From: Frankia sp. AiPa1
GTDB lineage: Bacteria > Actinomycetota > Actinomycetes > Frankiales > Frankiaceae
NCBI RefSeq assembly: GCF_023243075.1
Contig: NZ_JALKFZ020000197.1
Coordinates: 1 to 40,344, forward strand
Length of the DNA stretch: 40,344 bases
Direction: 5' to 3'
Part shown: piece by piece, positions 1 through 9,043 of the stretch
Numbering within the stretch: the stretch's first letter is position 1
Layout: each line of letters opens with the position of its first letter
Notes under the pieces: generated by a model
The model's database searches: none
What the model saw: the letters and a program-made list of their open reading frames with translations, nothing else
What the model was told of the DNA's origin: nothing
Program-made: the position numbers and the translations under genes

Positions 1-117
<117 letters not shown>

Positions 118-158
118 ATCGGGACGGTCCGAGGTGTCGGATTGGCGGCCGTGGGGAC

Positions 159-234
159 GTCGGTTGGCTCGCGCGACTGACGTCGCGTTCGACTTGTAAT
201 CGAGCGGTTAGGGGTTCGAGTCCCCTCACCGGCT
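159..234 (+). tRNA. tRNA-Thr(UGU)-like sequence with aberrant 5' half
   Basis: The 3' half is convincing. A 5-bp anticodon stem with loop CTTGTAA (anticodon TGT, bases 195-197) is followed by a perfect T arm (AGGGG-TTCGAGT-CCCCT) and the acceptor strand CACCGGC plus T at 227-234. In the 5' half, GTCGGT (159-164) can pair with ACCGGC. The D arm, however, is a 6-bp hairpin (CGCGAC-TGAC-GTCGCG) without the usual GG, and T8 is missing. It is either a very divergent tRNA or, more likely, a tRNA-Thr 3' half left as an attachment-site duplicate by an integrative element, fused to unrelated sequence. A decayed second copy lies at 9134-9180. Confidence 0.45.
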
Positions 235-299
235 CTGGCAGGTCGCTGTTCGATCGTGTCGATCAACCTCGGGCGGCACCACGCCGATCCGTGATGGCT

Positions 300-340
300 G
301 GCGGCCAAGCCTCAACAGGCTGCCAGTCGGCTTGGCTGCC
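300..340. terminator. 12-bp inverted repeat, possible terminator
   Basis: GGCGGCCAAGCC (300-311) and GGCTTGGCTGCC (329-340) can pair over 12 positions with one G-T pair and a 17-base loop. It lies downstream of the minus-strand small-gene pair that ends at 395 and beyond the tRNA-like sequence. There is no T tract, so the terminator role is an inference from position only. Confidence 0.3.
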
Positions 341-394
341 GGCCTCCGCATCGACCACCTCGCGATCCTCCCACGGCGGGCAGCCGAGGACGAT

Positions 395-616
395 CTAGAC
401 CTCAACACCGAGGTACGCCCAGGTGGGATAGCGGTCGCCGCAGAACTGACATCGCGGGCCGCGCTCGTACTCCTCCGGCCATCCGTCTCGCACCTCCACC
501 CACCACCCGGCAGCAGGTGCGACGCCGACCCAGCCGTCCGCGCTGGCCTGGTCAGCGCCCCACATGACGATGGTCCAGCGTGCTGCCGGCGGGGAGATCG
601 AGCGCGGCTCAGGCAT
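395..616 (-). CDS. small hypothetical protein with a CxxC pair (73 aa)
   Basis: The preferred start is the ATG at 616, whose first bases overlap the stop of the upstream small gene (ATGCCTGA). That overlap supports translational coupling. An open frame continues upstream to 661, but it would overlap the neighbour much more. The product is Trp-rich (WTIVMWG, GWWVEV) and has one CQFC motif near the C-terminus. A single CxxC pair is half of a zinc ribbon, so metal binding, perhaps as a dimer, is only a possibility. I do not recognise the family. Such pairs of short overlapping genes are common in actinobacterial integrative elements, and the tRNA-like sequence is nearby. Confidence 0.45.
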   Translation of the reverse strand: MPEPRSISPPAARWTIVMWGADQASADGWVGVAPAAGWWVEVRDGWPEEYERGPRCQFCGDRYPTWAYLGVEV

Positions 617-797
617 CGCCGTAGCCGCCCGCGAAGATCTCGGGCACCCGGTCCGGTGCAATTCCGGCGACCTTCGACGTCATCAGCTCATCGCGACAGC
701 CGTGTCCGTACGAACACTTATGGTCACAATCGGCGGCGAGTCGCACTCGATTATCCCGCGAGACTGTGCCGCCCCGCTCACCTCGCAACTTCAACAT
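609..797 (-). CDS. small hypothetical Cys-containing protein (62 aa)
   Basis: A short protein read from the ATG at 797, with no clear Shine-Dalgarno. It has a CDHKC...GHGC cluster around residues 24-33, which could hold a metal ion. The C-terminal part (VPEIFAGGYGD) has good high-GC codon use. Its stop codon overlaps the ATG of the next gene by 8 bases, so the two are probably co-translated. Function unknown. The start is uncertain, because an internal GTG further in would also be possible. Confidence 0.4.
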   Translation of the reverse strand: MLKLRGERGGTVSRDNRVRLAADCDHKCSYGHGCRDELMTSKVAGIAPDRVPEIFAGGYGDA

Positions 798-1141
798 CAG
801 CGGGCGCCGGCACCGCTCGCCAAGCGAACGCCGTCCCTATGACGGGCCGTCACTGACACACGTTCGCCGTCACCGCTGGCCGCGGTCGATCACTTCGACG
901 TATGCCCTGGCCAGCGGTCTGCGCCAGTGCGGCGCAAGCGCCTGCCACGCCGGCCGGTGCGGGCGGACAGTAAAAGTTGATCAGTTGCCGAAAGTAACAA
1001 ATGACAGCATATTATTGCTGACCGTTATCGAGTTGTGGCGCTATCGAGGTACTGAAGCAGGACCATTGGGTTGCCGGCACCATATGAACTCAGGGACAGC
1101 GTTGTCTGAGATGGTTACTCTCTGGTTTAGAGGGGGGACCA
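798..1141. promoter_or_regulatory. upstream region of the ABC-3C-like operon
   Basis: No gene is supported here. The stretch from about 968 to 1040 is clearly more A/T-rich than its surroundings and holds a small inverted repeat (CAGCA at 1005-1009, TGCTG at 1016-1020) that could be an operator. A second short one, GACA-GCGT-TGTC, lies near 1096-1107. The region ends in a purine-rich Shine-Dalgarno (GAGGGGGG at 1130-1137) just before the ATG at 1142. The divergent small genes and the rightward operon could share promoters here. No -35/-10 pair is clear enough to call. Confidence 0.35.
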
Positions 1142-1804
1142 ATGCGGCGTCTTGGAGGCGGTTCGACGGCACAGACCGCTATCCGGATCTTGTTCATCGT
1201 CGACCGGGTGGGCGATGCGGTGTCCGGGGCGGAGGAGGTCGATGGTGCGGTGCGGGTGCTGCGCTCGGAGACCAAGTTGCAGAAGCTGGACTTCTGGGTT
1301 CGTTATCCGGACTATCTCGCCTTCGAACTCCTGGCGGAGGCTGAGGCGGGGCGCCTGGATCGGGACTGGGCGATCGGCGAGGCCGCGCTGCTGGTAGAAG
1401 CCGAGGTACCGGAGCTGCACGTGTATCCGATGGTCCGGTATCTCCGGGGAGCATACGAGCGGAAAGACAACGCGCTCGCCCTGCTGAAGAGTCTGGGTCA
1501 CCTGGCGATACGTCGCCGGACAGCGTCGGTTCTTGATCCTCGTGCTCGTCGGGACTTCTACCTGCTGGAGAAGGGCGCGCAGGCTGTCGCGAGCTTGCGT
1601 GCGGAGATCCCCGCCGTGCGCTGGTATGACGAGCAGGCCGTTCGTGCGGCGAGCTTTGCGGCGCACCTCAGCGGCGGCCAGTGCAAGGACCGGCAGTACC
1701 GCAACGAGGTCTACGAAGGAACTCCGCTGGGGGCTGTCATCCCGCCGATCCGCCCCCGTGTACTGGAGCAGCTGGGCCTGCTGCGGGCGGCGATGCCCGT
1801 ATGA
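1142..1804 (+). CDS. ABC-3C middle-component-like protein (220 aa)
   Basis: First gene of a three-gene operon. The ATG at 1142 follows a strong purine-rich ribosome site, and the stop overlaps the next start (ATGA). Residues 45-60 read KLQKLDFWVRYPDYLA. This resembles the 'KLDF-xRYP' signature I associate with the MC2-type middle component of ABC-three-component (ABC-3C) conflict systems, small proteins that link the ATPase to the effector. The rest is helical, with no catalytic motif visible. The role as adaptor or sensor in a defence complex is inferred from this motif and from the neighbours (SMC-like ATPase and PD-(D/E)XK effector). I could not run a profile search, so the family assignment rests on one motif and on context. 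Confidence 0.65.
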   Translation: MRRLGGGSTAQTAIRILFIVDRVGDAVSGAEEVDGAVRVLRSETKLQKLDFWVRYPDYLAFELLAEAEAGRLDRDWAIGEAALLVEAEVPELHVYPMVRYLRGAYERKDNALALLKSLGHLAIRRRTASVLDPRARRDFYLLEKGAQAVASLRAEIPAVRWYDEQAVRAASFAAHLSGGQCKDRQYRNEVYEGTPLGAVIPPIRPRVLEQLGLLRAAMPV

Positions 1805-3936
1805 GCGGCGACGTGGACTCGTGGGCCAGCTGGACCGACGCGGTCGCCCGGCGGGGTCGGCTTCCGGTGCAGGAAGCAGAGGTGGTGCTGCGGGAGGTCG
1901 GTCTGCACCCGCCGCCCGCAGCAGGCAAGCCCCATCGACTGCGGGTTGTCCGCGTCGATTTCGCCGGGTTCATGCCGCGCGGGGGCGACATCCGGCCGTT
2001 CTCCTTCGGATGGGATCCGCCAGGCACGGTCGGCGCTTTGGCCACGATCGAGCGCAACGAGGCGGGCAAGTCGTCGGTGTTCGAGGTTGTTCGATGGGCT
2101 CTACGGGGCCGCTGTGGCGTGCAGCCGGATGTACGGCAGTGGATTCGGCAGGTCCTCGTCGAGCTCGATATCGACGACGAACGGTTGTGTGTCGTCTTCG
2201 GGGCCCGCGACGGAGAGCCGACCGGCGGTGTGCTCCGTCTGAGTGCGGCAGACAGCGGGCTACCCGGCTGGCCTACCCCGACCGCCCGTGATGCCAGCCA
2301 CGAAGAACGACCAGGAGGCGCCCTGCTCGACCAGGCAGAGAGCCTCGTCGAGTCCGAAGCCGCGCTGTGGGTGTGTCGGTTTACGGGTTCGGTGTCGATG
2401 GAGGCCGTGGTTGGTGACCTGATGCTCGATCGCCTCGGGTTCAACCGTCTCTCTGGCTGGCAGAAGATGCCGTCCGGGCGCGCCGCCCAGCAGAACGACG
2501 GAGTGTCGACCACCTTGAGCTGGCCGTTGTGGAGCGCTGCGCTGGGCGTCGGCTCACTCAAAAGTGTGATCGGCCAGGAGGTCACGACCGCGGCCCGGCT
2601 CTTGCAGGTCTACCTCGGCGCACCATGGGCCGGTACCGCTGTCGATGCGGGTGGCGCGCTGGGAGCCGCGCAGCAGCGTCGGTCAGCTGCCCGCCGACGC
2701 AGCGAGCAGGATGCCACTGCTTCCGCGGAACGTCTCGACGCCTTGCGCGAGGAAGAACAGAAGCTACTTGGGCGTCTCTCTGGGCTGGAACGCTCCTCCC
2801 AGACCGCCGAGGAGGTCGACCGGCGGCTGCGAGCAATGCAGGCCGCGGCGCGTGCCTTCGCCGCAGCTGACACCGTGATGGCCGAGGCCGCGAGACGTCT
2901 GGAGGACAGCTCCAGGCGCTTCCAGAGCGCTGAGGCCGATCTCCTCGCCCTCAGCGAGGACCGGCTCACCCGCAGGTTCTTCCATTCCCTCACGCCGACC
3001 TGCTGCCCTCGCTGCGACGCTCGGGTGACCGCCGAGCGGCTACAACGCGAGCAGGAGGGCCGTTGCTCCCTCTGCGATGAGGCGTTCTCCCTCACGATTC
3101 CCGCCCAGGACACAGGCGAGGAGTCCGACGCAACTGGCGCCGCCGCCTCGGCGGACCTGGTGGACGATCTGCCACCCGACGAAGAAGAAACCGCCCTACG
3201 CACCGAGCGGGACAACCTGCGCGCACGGCGCGAAGCGGACAATGGCGCACATGATCGCGCGAAGGAAGTCCGTGCCGCTGCGCAGGTCGCGTTGGAAGCC
3301 GCACGCGTCGCGTTCGAGGAGGCCGCCAGTCGCGACTCCCACACGGCCGAGGTCAGAACGACGGAGACGCGTCTCGCCGTCGTACGCGCCTTTCTGCAGG
3401 ACAAGACGGCAGAAACAAGCGGCGCGACACGCATCGAGGACCCCAAAGTGCGTGTGTTGGAAGCGGCGGAAAAGGAAGCGAAGTCTCGCCGTGACGCCGA
3501 CCAGCGCGACCTGCTCGTCCAGGTCAGCAAGCAGATCCTGGAACTCGGGCGGCACTTTGGCCTCGAACAACTGGAGGAGGTGAGGCTCGACGGTGCGGCT
3601 CGCCTGGCGGTGACGAAGGGCGGCGCCGCAACGAGCTACATGTACCTCACACCAGGCGAGCAGCTACGGCTCAAAATCGCCACCGCAGTCGCGCTGCTGC
3701 GCGTTGGGCGTGCCACGGGCATTGGCCGCCACCCGGGCCTCATTCTGATCGACAGCGTCGGAGCCGAAGAGATGGCCGAGGAGGACCTGGCTCAGATGCT
3801 GCGAGCACTTCAGACACTCGCCGGCGAACGGCACGCCCCCCAGATACTGATCTTCAGCGCTCGCGGTCGTGATCTCGCCCGTATCCTGACCGCGGAATCG
3901 CTCCAGATGCCGCCGCCTGGCGAGCGACTATGGTGA
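1801..3936 (+). CDS. SMC/Rad50-like ABC ATPase with Zn hook (711 aa)
   Basis: Starts at the ATG overlapping the previous stop. The N-terminal ABC half has a variant Walker A, ERNEAGKSS (Lys at residue 90). A coiled-coil-like, Glu/Arg/Ala-rich middle (about 325-630) carries a CxxC pair at 402/405 and a second at 422/425, forming a zinc-hook or ribbon tip. The C-terminal half has LTPGEQLRLKIA (signature-like) and a Walker B, LILIDSVGAEE (Asp 651). After the Asp comes Ser rather than the usual Glu, but an EE pair follows, as in other 'DS..xxE' ATPases of conflict systems. It likely senses or binds DNA ends or unusual DNA and gates the downstream nuclease. It belongs to the LmuB/ABC-3C type of ATPase by architecture. 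No frameshift is seen. Confidence 0.82.
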   Translation: MSGDVDSWASWTDAVARRGRLPVQEAEVVLREVGLHPPPAAGKPHRLRVVRVDFAGFMPRGGDIRPFSFGWDPPGTVGALATIERNEAGKSSVFEVVRWALRGRCGVQPDVRQWIRQVLVELDIDDERLCVVFGARDGEPTGGVLRLSAADSGLPGWPTPTARDASHEERPGGALLDQAESLVESEAALWVCRFTGSVSMEAVVGDLMLDRLGFNRLSGWQKMPSGRAAQQNDGVSTTLSWPLWSAALGVGSLKSVIGQEVTTAARLLQVYLGAPWAGTAVDAGGALGAAQQRRSAARRRSEQDATASAERLDALREEEQKLLGRLSGLERSSQTAEEVDRRLRAMQAAARAFAAADTVMAEAARRLEDSSRRFQSAEADLLALSEDRLTRRFFHSLTPTCCPRCDARVTAERLQREQEGRCSLCDEAFSLTIPAQDTGEESDATGAAASADLVDDLPPDEEETALRTERDNLRARREADNGAHDRAKEVRAAAQVALEAARVAFEEAASRDSHTAEVRTTETRLAVVRAFLQDKTAETSGATRIEDPKVRVLEAAEKEAKSRRDADQRDLLVQVSKQILELGRHFGLEQLEEVRLDGAARLAVTKGGAATSYMYLTPGEQLRLKIATAVALLRVGRATGIGRHPGLILIDSVGAEEMAEEDLAQMLRALQTLAGERHAPQILIFSARGRDLARILTAESLQMPPPGERLW

Positions 3937-3970
3937 TGTGTGGCCGACAGCACGCCCCAAGGGTCCGTCG

Positions 3971-6013
3971 ATGAGCGGCGAGGCTGCGGCGCACGCCCAG
4001 CCTCTTGACGCTGCATCGTTGCTTCTCGTGGACGGCGTACCGGCCCTGCTTGCGCGGGAAGAACAGCTCCGCGACGCCTGCGCACTCCCGCACGCCGTCG
4101 GCGTCCTTGCCCAGCACTGGCCTGATCTCTCTGCCGCCGACCGCCAGCATGCCGCGGACTTCGTGGTGCGCGCAGTGTCCGACTTCGACCCGCTCCAAGG
4201 CGATGACGTCCTAGAACAGATCCTTCTTGCCGAGAGCCTGCTGTCGGACGTCGCGGGACCCCTGTGGTTTCGGCTCTCCGAGGCGGCGCGACCAACCTAC
4301 GACGGGCTCTCCTACACTTCGTCAGCTGCCGGTGAGGCCCTTGTGCTTCTCGCCATAGCTGGCCACGGCCGGGTCACCAGCGCAACCGCGGTTCTCCTCG
4401 ACCAGGTCGATGCCCTCGACCGCGACGGCGCGCACGGCCCGCCCGCCCACGACGAACATGAAGAGGCGGCACGCCGGCTGATCCGCGCGCTTGGCCTCAT
4501 CCGCGGGGAAAAGGGCGACCCCAACGGGGACATCGTCGCCGCGCTGAGAGACTTAGCCGAAAAGCACCCTGAGATCGTAGACGACGCCGCCTTCGAACTC
4601 GGCCTCGCCGACGTCTCCGCCGCGCTGACCAGCCCGACGGAACCTGAGTGCCTCGCCCGCCTTCACGAGGCTCTCGTGTGGTTCGAGACCGCGCGGGAGG
4701 TCGAAGGACGACCCGACGCCGACCTGCTCGCCGACGCGCTGCACGCCATCCTGACCTTCGCTCACGGCCAGTCGATAAGTCTCGACACTGTGAACCTGCT
4801 TCGGCAGCGCGTCTTCGGCTGGGCGCAGGGGGGGCTGGAAGAAGAGCCGGAATGGCGTGGGCAGCGCGCTACAGCTCTTCTTTCCTGGTTTCATCTTGTC
4901 GACCGACTCGGCCAGTGTGCGGAGCTCGGCGCCGCACACTGGTGGGAGCCTGCATCTCTTATCGCCGCCATCGGTAAAGCCGTAACAGCACAAAACGCAG
5001 TGCTGGTCGCGACGCTGCCAGATGCCCCTCCCGACGGTGCGGTCGGACCGCCCGTCATCCAGCGAGTTCTCGCGCCTTTCCTGGAAATCGCCGAAAAGCG
5101 AGCATTTCTCGATCTCTGGCTCGACCAAGCAACAAACGACGACCCCGAGACCCGCGACGGGATACGCAGGGTACGCGACCTCCTTGCCACACCGCCATCC
5201 ACAGCGGACCCGCCGGGAAAAGTCATAGGGCGTCTCCACGAGGACGTGCGTGACGCCCTCGCACTCGACAACGCCACCACCGCGCAACTCCTCGATGAGT
5301 TGAGCCCGCACCTCGCGGGTCAGATCCACCTGGCGCTTACAGGAAAGGGCCGGATAAACTCGACAGGCCGCGGTCTTCTCTACGAAAAAATCCGACGGGA
5401 TCTTATCGGCCAGCTAAGCGACTGCCCCGAATATCATGGCGAAGTCAAGGTTGCAGGAGATCTTCTTGTCGGCGAAATTCTCCTGTTCGTCAAGGACCGT
5501 CTCGACGACGAGACACACTCTGGTTCGCCCGCCTCCTACCTCCGCAAGCTACATCCCAGCGACGAAGATCCCAAAGAGGAGCGACTCGCATACGACCTTC
5601 GAGACCACATGCGTATCGCCCTCCCGGGACGCCCGCAATGGGAAGTGCGCGACATAGGAGGTGGTCGTGTCGATCTCGTCTGGACCTGGCCAGAATTTCG
5701 CCTTGTGATCGAATGTAAACGCCGCAAAAGAACGGAGAAATCATTCGGCTTGGACGGAAAACTCGCGCAAGCCGAACAGTACCAGGTCACCGACGTCCCC
5801 GTCGGCGCCCTCGTCATCCTCGATCTCACGGAAAAGGACCGCCTGGTCGACCTTGCCGGCTGCGCGAGTATCGAAATCCTGCCACCGGCACACGAGGGCG
5901 GCCGACGCCACTACGTAGCGACCTTCACCGTGCAAGGAAATAAGCCGACTCCCTCATCTCACAGCCGTCCGACAGCAAAAAGAAACTCAAAATCCAGGAG
6001 CCTTCCGCGCTGA
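3971..6013 (+). CDS. ABC-3C-type effector with C-terminal PD-(D/E)XK nuclease (680 aa)
   Basis: The third operon gene begins 34 bases after the ATPase stop. The ATG at 3971 is preferred (AAGGG upstream, MSGE start like its neighbour). A GTG at 3938 would add 11 residues but has no ribosome site. Residues 1-540 are an alpha-helical region of unknown fold. The C-terminus has RVDLVW (Asp 568) followed by LVIECKRRK (Glu 581, Lys 583), the D-ExK core of PD-(D/E)XK nucleases. A QAEQY helix and a strand (GALVILDL) follow, as in restriction-like endonucleases. I infer that it cuts nucleic acid when the ATPase and middle component sense infection. The last ~70 residues are less GC-rich and poorly structured. 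Confidence 0.75.
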   Translation: MSGEAAAHAQPLDAASLLLVDGVPALLAREEQLRDACALPHAVGVLAQHWPDLSAADRQHAADFVVRAVSDFDPLQGDDVLEQILLAESLLSDVAGPLWFRLSEAARPTYDGLSYTSSAAGEALVLLAIAGHGRVTSATAVLLDQVDALDRDGAHGPPAHDEHEEAARRLIRALGLIRGEKGDPNGDIVAALRDLAEKHPEIVDDAAFELGLADVSAALTSPTEPECLARLHEALVWFETAREVEGRPDADLLADALHAILTFAHGQSISLDTVNLLRQRVFGWAQGGLEEEPEWRGQRATALLSWFHLVDRLGQCAELGAAHWWEPASLIAAIGKAVTAQNAVLVATLPDAPPDGAVGPPVIQRVLAPFLEIAEKRAFLDLWLDQATNDDPETRDGIRRVRDLLATPPSTADPPGKVIGRLHEDVRDALALDNATTAQLLDELSPHLAGQIHLALTGKGRINSTGRGLLYEKIRRDLIGQLSDCPEYHGEVKVAGDLLVGEILLFVKDRLDDETHSGSPASYLRKLHPSDEDPKEERLAYDLRDHMRIALPGRPQWEVRDIGGGRVDLVWTWPEFRLVIECKRRKRTEKSFGLDGKLAQAEQYQVTDVPVGALVILDLTEKDRLVDLAGCASIEILPPAHEGGRRHYVATFTVQGNKPTPSSHSRPTAKRNSKSRSLPR

Positions 6014-6041
6014 ACCTTAAAATGCCACGCTCGGCAGGGCT

Positions 6042-6479
6042 TCAGGTACCCTTGGGCTGGTCTCTTGGATCGAGCCGCGGCCAATCAGGATGCCAGAGCC
6101 GTACAAAATTTCCCGTCGATTTTATGTCTGTTTCCGAATATCCGTCGTTATCGACCGTCACTGGCTCCACTAGTCCGGTATTGGAATGGACTTGCCAGGC
6201 AACGATAGGGTAGCGGACGAGTATCCCATTGTCTTCGCGGTACTCGGCCATCCATCCGCCGCCCGGCAGGACGTGAGTGTACCCGGCCTGTATGACGGCC
6301 GTGAGCTTGCCGGCACTGGCGGCGGGAACAAGGTTCCCGGTGCTTTCGTCAACGACGAGTGGTACTCCTTCGTCGTTCCAAGCTACAACGACCTTCTCGA
6401 TCTCGACCTTGCGCTCTTTGCCACTCGAGTCGACACGGGTGGTCTGGTAGAAAGCATGCCAGCCGTGAGCGGGAATCAC
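6042..6479 (-). CDS. hypothetical protein (145 aa)
   Basis: Starts with a GTG at 6479, preceded by GAGGG about 10 bases upstream, and runs convergently towards the nuclease gene, ending 28 bases from its stop. The protein is beta-rich and hydrophilic, with several Trp and charged strands (KVEIEKVVVAWNDEG, GGWMAEYRED, YPIVAWQVHS). There is no signal peptide or membrane segment. I do not recognise it. Codon use is more A/T-tolerant than in the core genes, consistent with accessory DNA. Its position beside the three-gene system could mean a regulator or accessory part, but opposite strand and lack of motif make that a guess. Confidence 0.6.
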   Translation of the reverse strand: MIPAHGWHAFYQTTRVDSSGKERKVEIEKVVVAWNDEGVPLVVDESTGNLVPAASAGKLTAVIQAGYTHVLPGGGWMAEYREDNGILVRYPIVAWQVHSNTGLVEPVTVDNDGYSETDIKSTGNFVRLWHPDWPRLDPRDQPKGT

Positions 6480-6986
6480 CTGTAACGGCCCTCAATCGGA
6501 TCGGACTCATGAACATGGAGACGAGGGCCGCCGGGGACCGGTGCGCCATTGCTTGCTCCGGCGCGCCACCAGACGGCGCAGTACGGGCGGACGATTGGCG
6601 ACCTGTTCCCGACCTGCCACCATCATCGTCGCAGTCATGGTCGGAGCGCGAAGCCACCTTGCCCGTCACCGAGACTGTCAGCTCGACGACAGAACTCTGG
6701 TCCTCTCAACCTTCAAGCACTCGCTGGATAGCCCACAGGCTAGCCGCGTGTACTACGACCCGCCGGCAGGTCGTGCCGGGTTACCGGCTCCTGAACCGCA
6801 CACGACCGCCAGCAATCCTCCGGAGTCCCCGACACGCCTTAGCCGCCGCGACCTGCGGGGCGGCCAAGGACCTCAGGATATGGGTGGCGCCGCGACATGT
6901 CCTACCGGGAGGCCCGCAGGAGTGAAGGCAGGCGGGCTGGTCGAGTGACGCGCCGCCTTCGGCCGCAGGCGCCGTATGCTCAGGCG
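6480..6986. other. intergenic region, no supported gene
   Basis: About 500 bases between a leftward gene and a rightward gene. Several overlapping open frames exist, but none has a ribosome site, recognisable motif or consistent codon bias. The only specific signal is the promoter-like TATGCT at its right end. Confidence 0.5.
6975..6980 (+). promoter_or_regulatory. -10-like TATGCT giving a probable leaderless transcript
   Basis: TATGCT fits the actinobacterial -10 pattern TANNNT and ends 6 bases before the ATG at 6987. A transcript starting there would begin at or next to the start codon, and there is no Shine-Dalgarno. No good -35 is seen. This also decides the gene start. Confidence 0.45.
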
Positions 6987-7682
6987 ATGGCTTTGAAGGC
7001 GCGTCTCCACGGCCGCGACGACGACCTCGCTCTCCTCTCTGGGGCCCTGCCGACTGGCGACACGCGGGTGGCACGAGACGAGGACGGCTACTATCTGACG
7101 TCGGCGACAGTGGAGCACCGCCCCAGCCACATCGACTACCATCCGAAAGCCACCGAAGCCTTGGCCCGGGTAAACGGGATCGGCTGGATTACGTCCCCGA
7201 ATTTTCACCCGGTGAAGCTGACCGGGATCTACCACGACGGCGACCGGCAGCATGTTGTCGTCTCGCCCACATCGATCACGTCGACGGGCGGCGTGGGGAT
7301 CCCCACGGTCGGCGGCGACGCGGTGGCCACCAACCCGTCAACGCCCCGGGGACCTGCATGGGCGGCTGCCGCGGCAGGCAACGCTGGCCTCGCCGAGGCG
7401 CTCGCGATTCTTGGCAGGACCGCGGACCCCGGATGGGTCGAGCTCTACAAAGTCTGGGAGATCATCGGCGATGGTCGAGACCCGAAGCAGCTCGGTTGGG
7501 TGACGGAAGCCGACAAGGAAGCTTTCAAGCAGGCAGCGAACCACCCTGCCATCAGCGGCGACGCCGCCAGGCACGCGAGGATGCCGGGTCGCCCTCGCAG
7601 AGTCTCACCCCTGAGCCTTCCGGACGGTCGCGCTTTCATCCGACGTCTAATGGAAACCTGGCTTGACTCGCTGCAACGCTGA
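6987..7682 (+). CDS. hypothetical protein (231 aa)
   Basis: The ATG at 6987 is chosen because of the TATGCT box just upstream, giving MALKARLHGRDDDLALLSG. A longer frame from 6897 has no ribosome site. The N-terminal half (to about residue 125) is beta-rich and reads like a compact domain (WITSPNFHP, HVVVSPTSITST). A low-complexity Gly/Pro/Ala stretch is followed by a helical C-terminal half (AGLAEALAILGR, WVELYKVWEII). The end, FIRRLMETWLDSL, is an amphipathic helix. No catalytic motif, signal peptide or membrane segment is visible, and I do not recognise the family. It is single-gene, followed by a converging gene. Confidence 0.65.
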   Translation: MALKARLHGRDDDLALLSGALPTGDTRVARDEDGYYLTSATVEHRPSHIDYHPKATEALARVNGIGWITSPNFHPVKLTGIYHDGDRQHVVVSPTSITSTGGVGIPTVGGDAVATNPSTPRGPAWAAAAAGNAGLAEALAILGRTADPGWVELYKVWEIIGDGRDPKQLGWVTEADKEAFKQAANHPAISGDAARHARMPGRPRRVSPLSLPDGRAFIRRLMETWLDSLQR

Positions 7683-7721
7683 CCCTGGCAGGGACGTAAC
7701 ACGGCGTGTGGCCGCTCTGGC

Positions 7722-8609
7722 CTAGTACAAGGTCGAAGGCTGCGGTGGCAGTTTCCCAGCGCGCAAGGGTGGAGTGTTCATCAGCCGGTCTCGGAAACGG
7801 GCTGGAGCCCGATATCCTTCGTACTTCTCCGTCAGGAAATCCTCCGCACGATTCCGGCGATCCACGATCCGCGTAGACGCGAGAAACTGCTCATCGACTG
7901 CAAGCTCGGCCGCCAACTGGGGCAGGCTCTCCGTAAGCTCGTGGTACAGGCGTTCCGCGTCCATATCCACGCGTGCGCGTGCTCGACGAAGAATGTGATG
8001 GACGGTCCAGTCGGGATCTGGACCGTCCAACAACGAAACCATTTCAGCATGATCGTATGCGGCAGCGCGCGCCGCATGATCCGTGGACGCACGGCGCCGG
8101 AAGGACGGCATAGCCGCCAGCTCCCCCGCCAAGCGTTCCTCGAGTACCTCACGTTCTCCGCGGTCCGCTGGCCGACTGCGGTCACCACTGGCAGGGGCAC
8201 GCAAGGAACCCGCCTCGGCGATGAGGCTGTCGTACCAGCTGGGCGTTATGGACCACCGGTGCAGGACTCCTTCGTGGGCAAACGCGACCTCGACCTCGAC
8301 GATCTCGCCGCTGTGGCGGCGGGCTCGCCGAACCAGCCGCGCACGCTCGGCCTGCCGTTCCTCCTCGACACTTTCGGGCAGCGACTCGTCGAACTCCTTC
8401 AGATCGAACTCTGGTGCAACCCGGTAAAGCAGCCGTACCCCAGCCCGGTGCGCGACGCGCACGAAGTCCGCTAACGGCATCTCGTCGAGTCCGACATCGA
8501 CGTCCGCACCGTCGGCCGCAGGAGTCACCCGCACCGGCATCACGACGATGCCAAGCCCAGCGGTCAGATCATCCAGCTCCTTGGCAAGGGCTCTCATGTC
8601 CGCATCCAT
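7722..8609 (-). CDS. hypothetical protein (295 aa)
   Basis: The start is the ATG at 8609 with GAGGGG five bases upstream. The frame stays open to 8663, but that part lacks a ribosome site. The protein is acidic and helical. An N-terminal alpha/beta part (GLGIVVMPVRVTP, ADFVRVAHRAGVRLLYRVAPEF) is followed by a charged linker, a strand-rich segment (VEVAFAHEGVLHRWSI) and a long helical C-terminus ending in conserved-looking DRRNRAEDFL. No known catalytic motif is seen. It converges on the preceding hypothetical gene with a 39-base gap. Function unknown; the good ribosome site and codon use make it a real gene. Confidence 0.65.
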   Translation of the reverse strand: MDADMRALAKELDDLTAGLGIVVMPVRVTPAADGADVDVGLDEMPLADFVRVAHRAGVRLLYRVAPEFDLKEFDESLPESVEEERQAERARLVRRARRHSGEIVEVEVAFAHEGVLHRWSITPSWYDSLIAEAGSLRAPASGDRSRPADRGEREVLEERLAGELAAMPSFRRRASTDHAARAAAYDHAEMVSLLDGPDPDWTVHHILRRARARVDMDAERLYHELTESLPQLAAELAVDEQFLASTRIVDRRNRAEDFLTEKYEGYRAPARFRDRLMNTPPLRAGKLPPQPSTLY

Positions 8610-9043
8610 ATGCGCCCCTCGACAGACGGTTGTCCGAGATGTCAGGTCAACGCCAGTCTGCACCGGCAGCCAAACTTGTCATCCCTGTTCGAGACAGCCG
8701 GCGTGGTCTCCCCGTCTACTCGACGTCGACGCGAAGCAATGTTCATCAGCAGGCGCCCGAGGCGCCGAACACACAGACCAACAGGGCCGGCAAGCCCACC
8801 GTCAGCAACACCAGCTCATCCCGCGCCAGCTTCTTGACGCCCTGCCCGCGATCAGCCAGACGCACCGGCCGTCACGATCTGTCACCGTCTGCTGTGGACT
8901 CGATCATCGAACAGTCCCCTGTACTTCGTCACCGTTGACCGTCCCGCGACGAAGCCCCCGCTGTGGCCAGCCGCACTGCGAGCCGCGCCTAACACCGCCC
9001 CGGAGGGGCCGCCGGCGAACAATTGATCGACAGAGTCCTGCGG
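8610..9043. other. intergenic region, no supported gene
   Basis: Open frames on both strands here lack ribosome sites and recognisable domains. The region leads into the repeat-rich tRNA-derived segment at 9044-9314. Confidence 0.4.
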
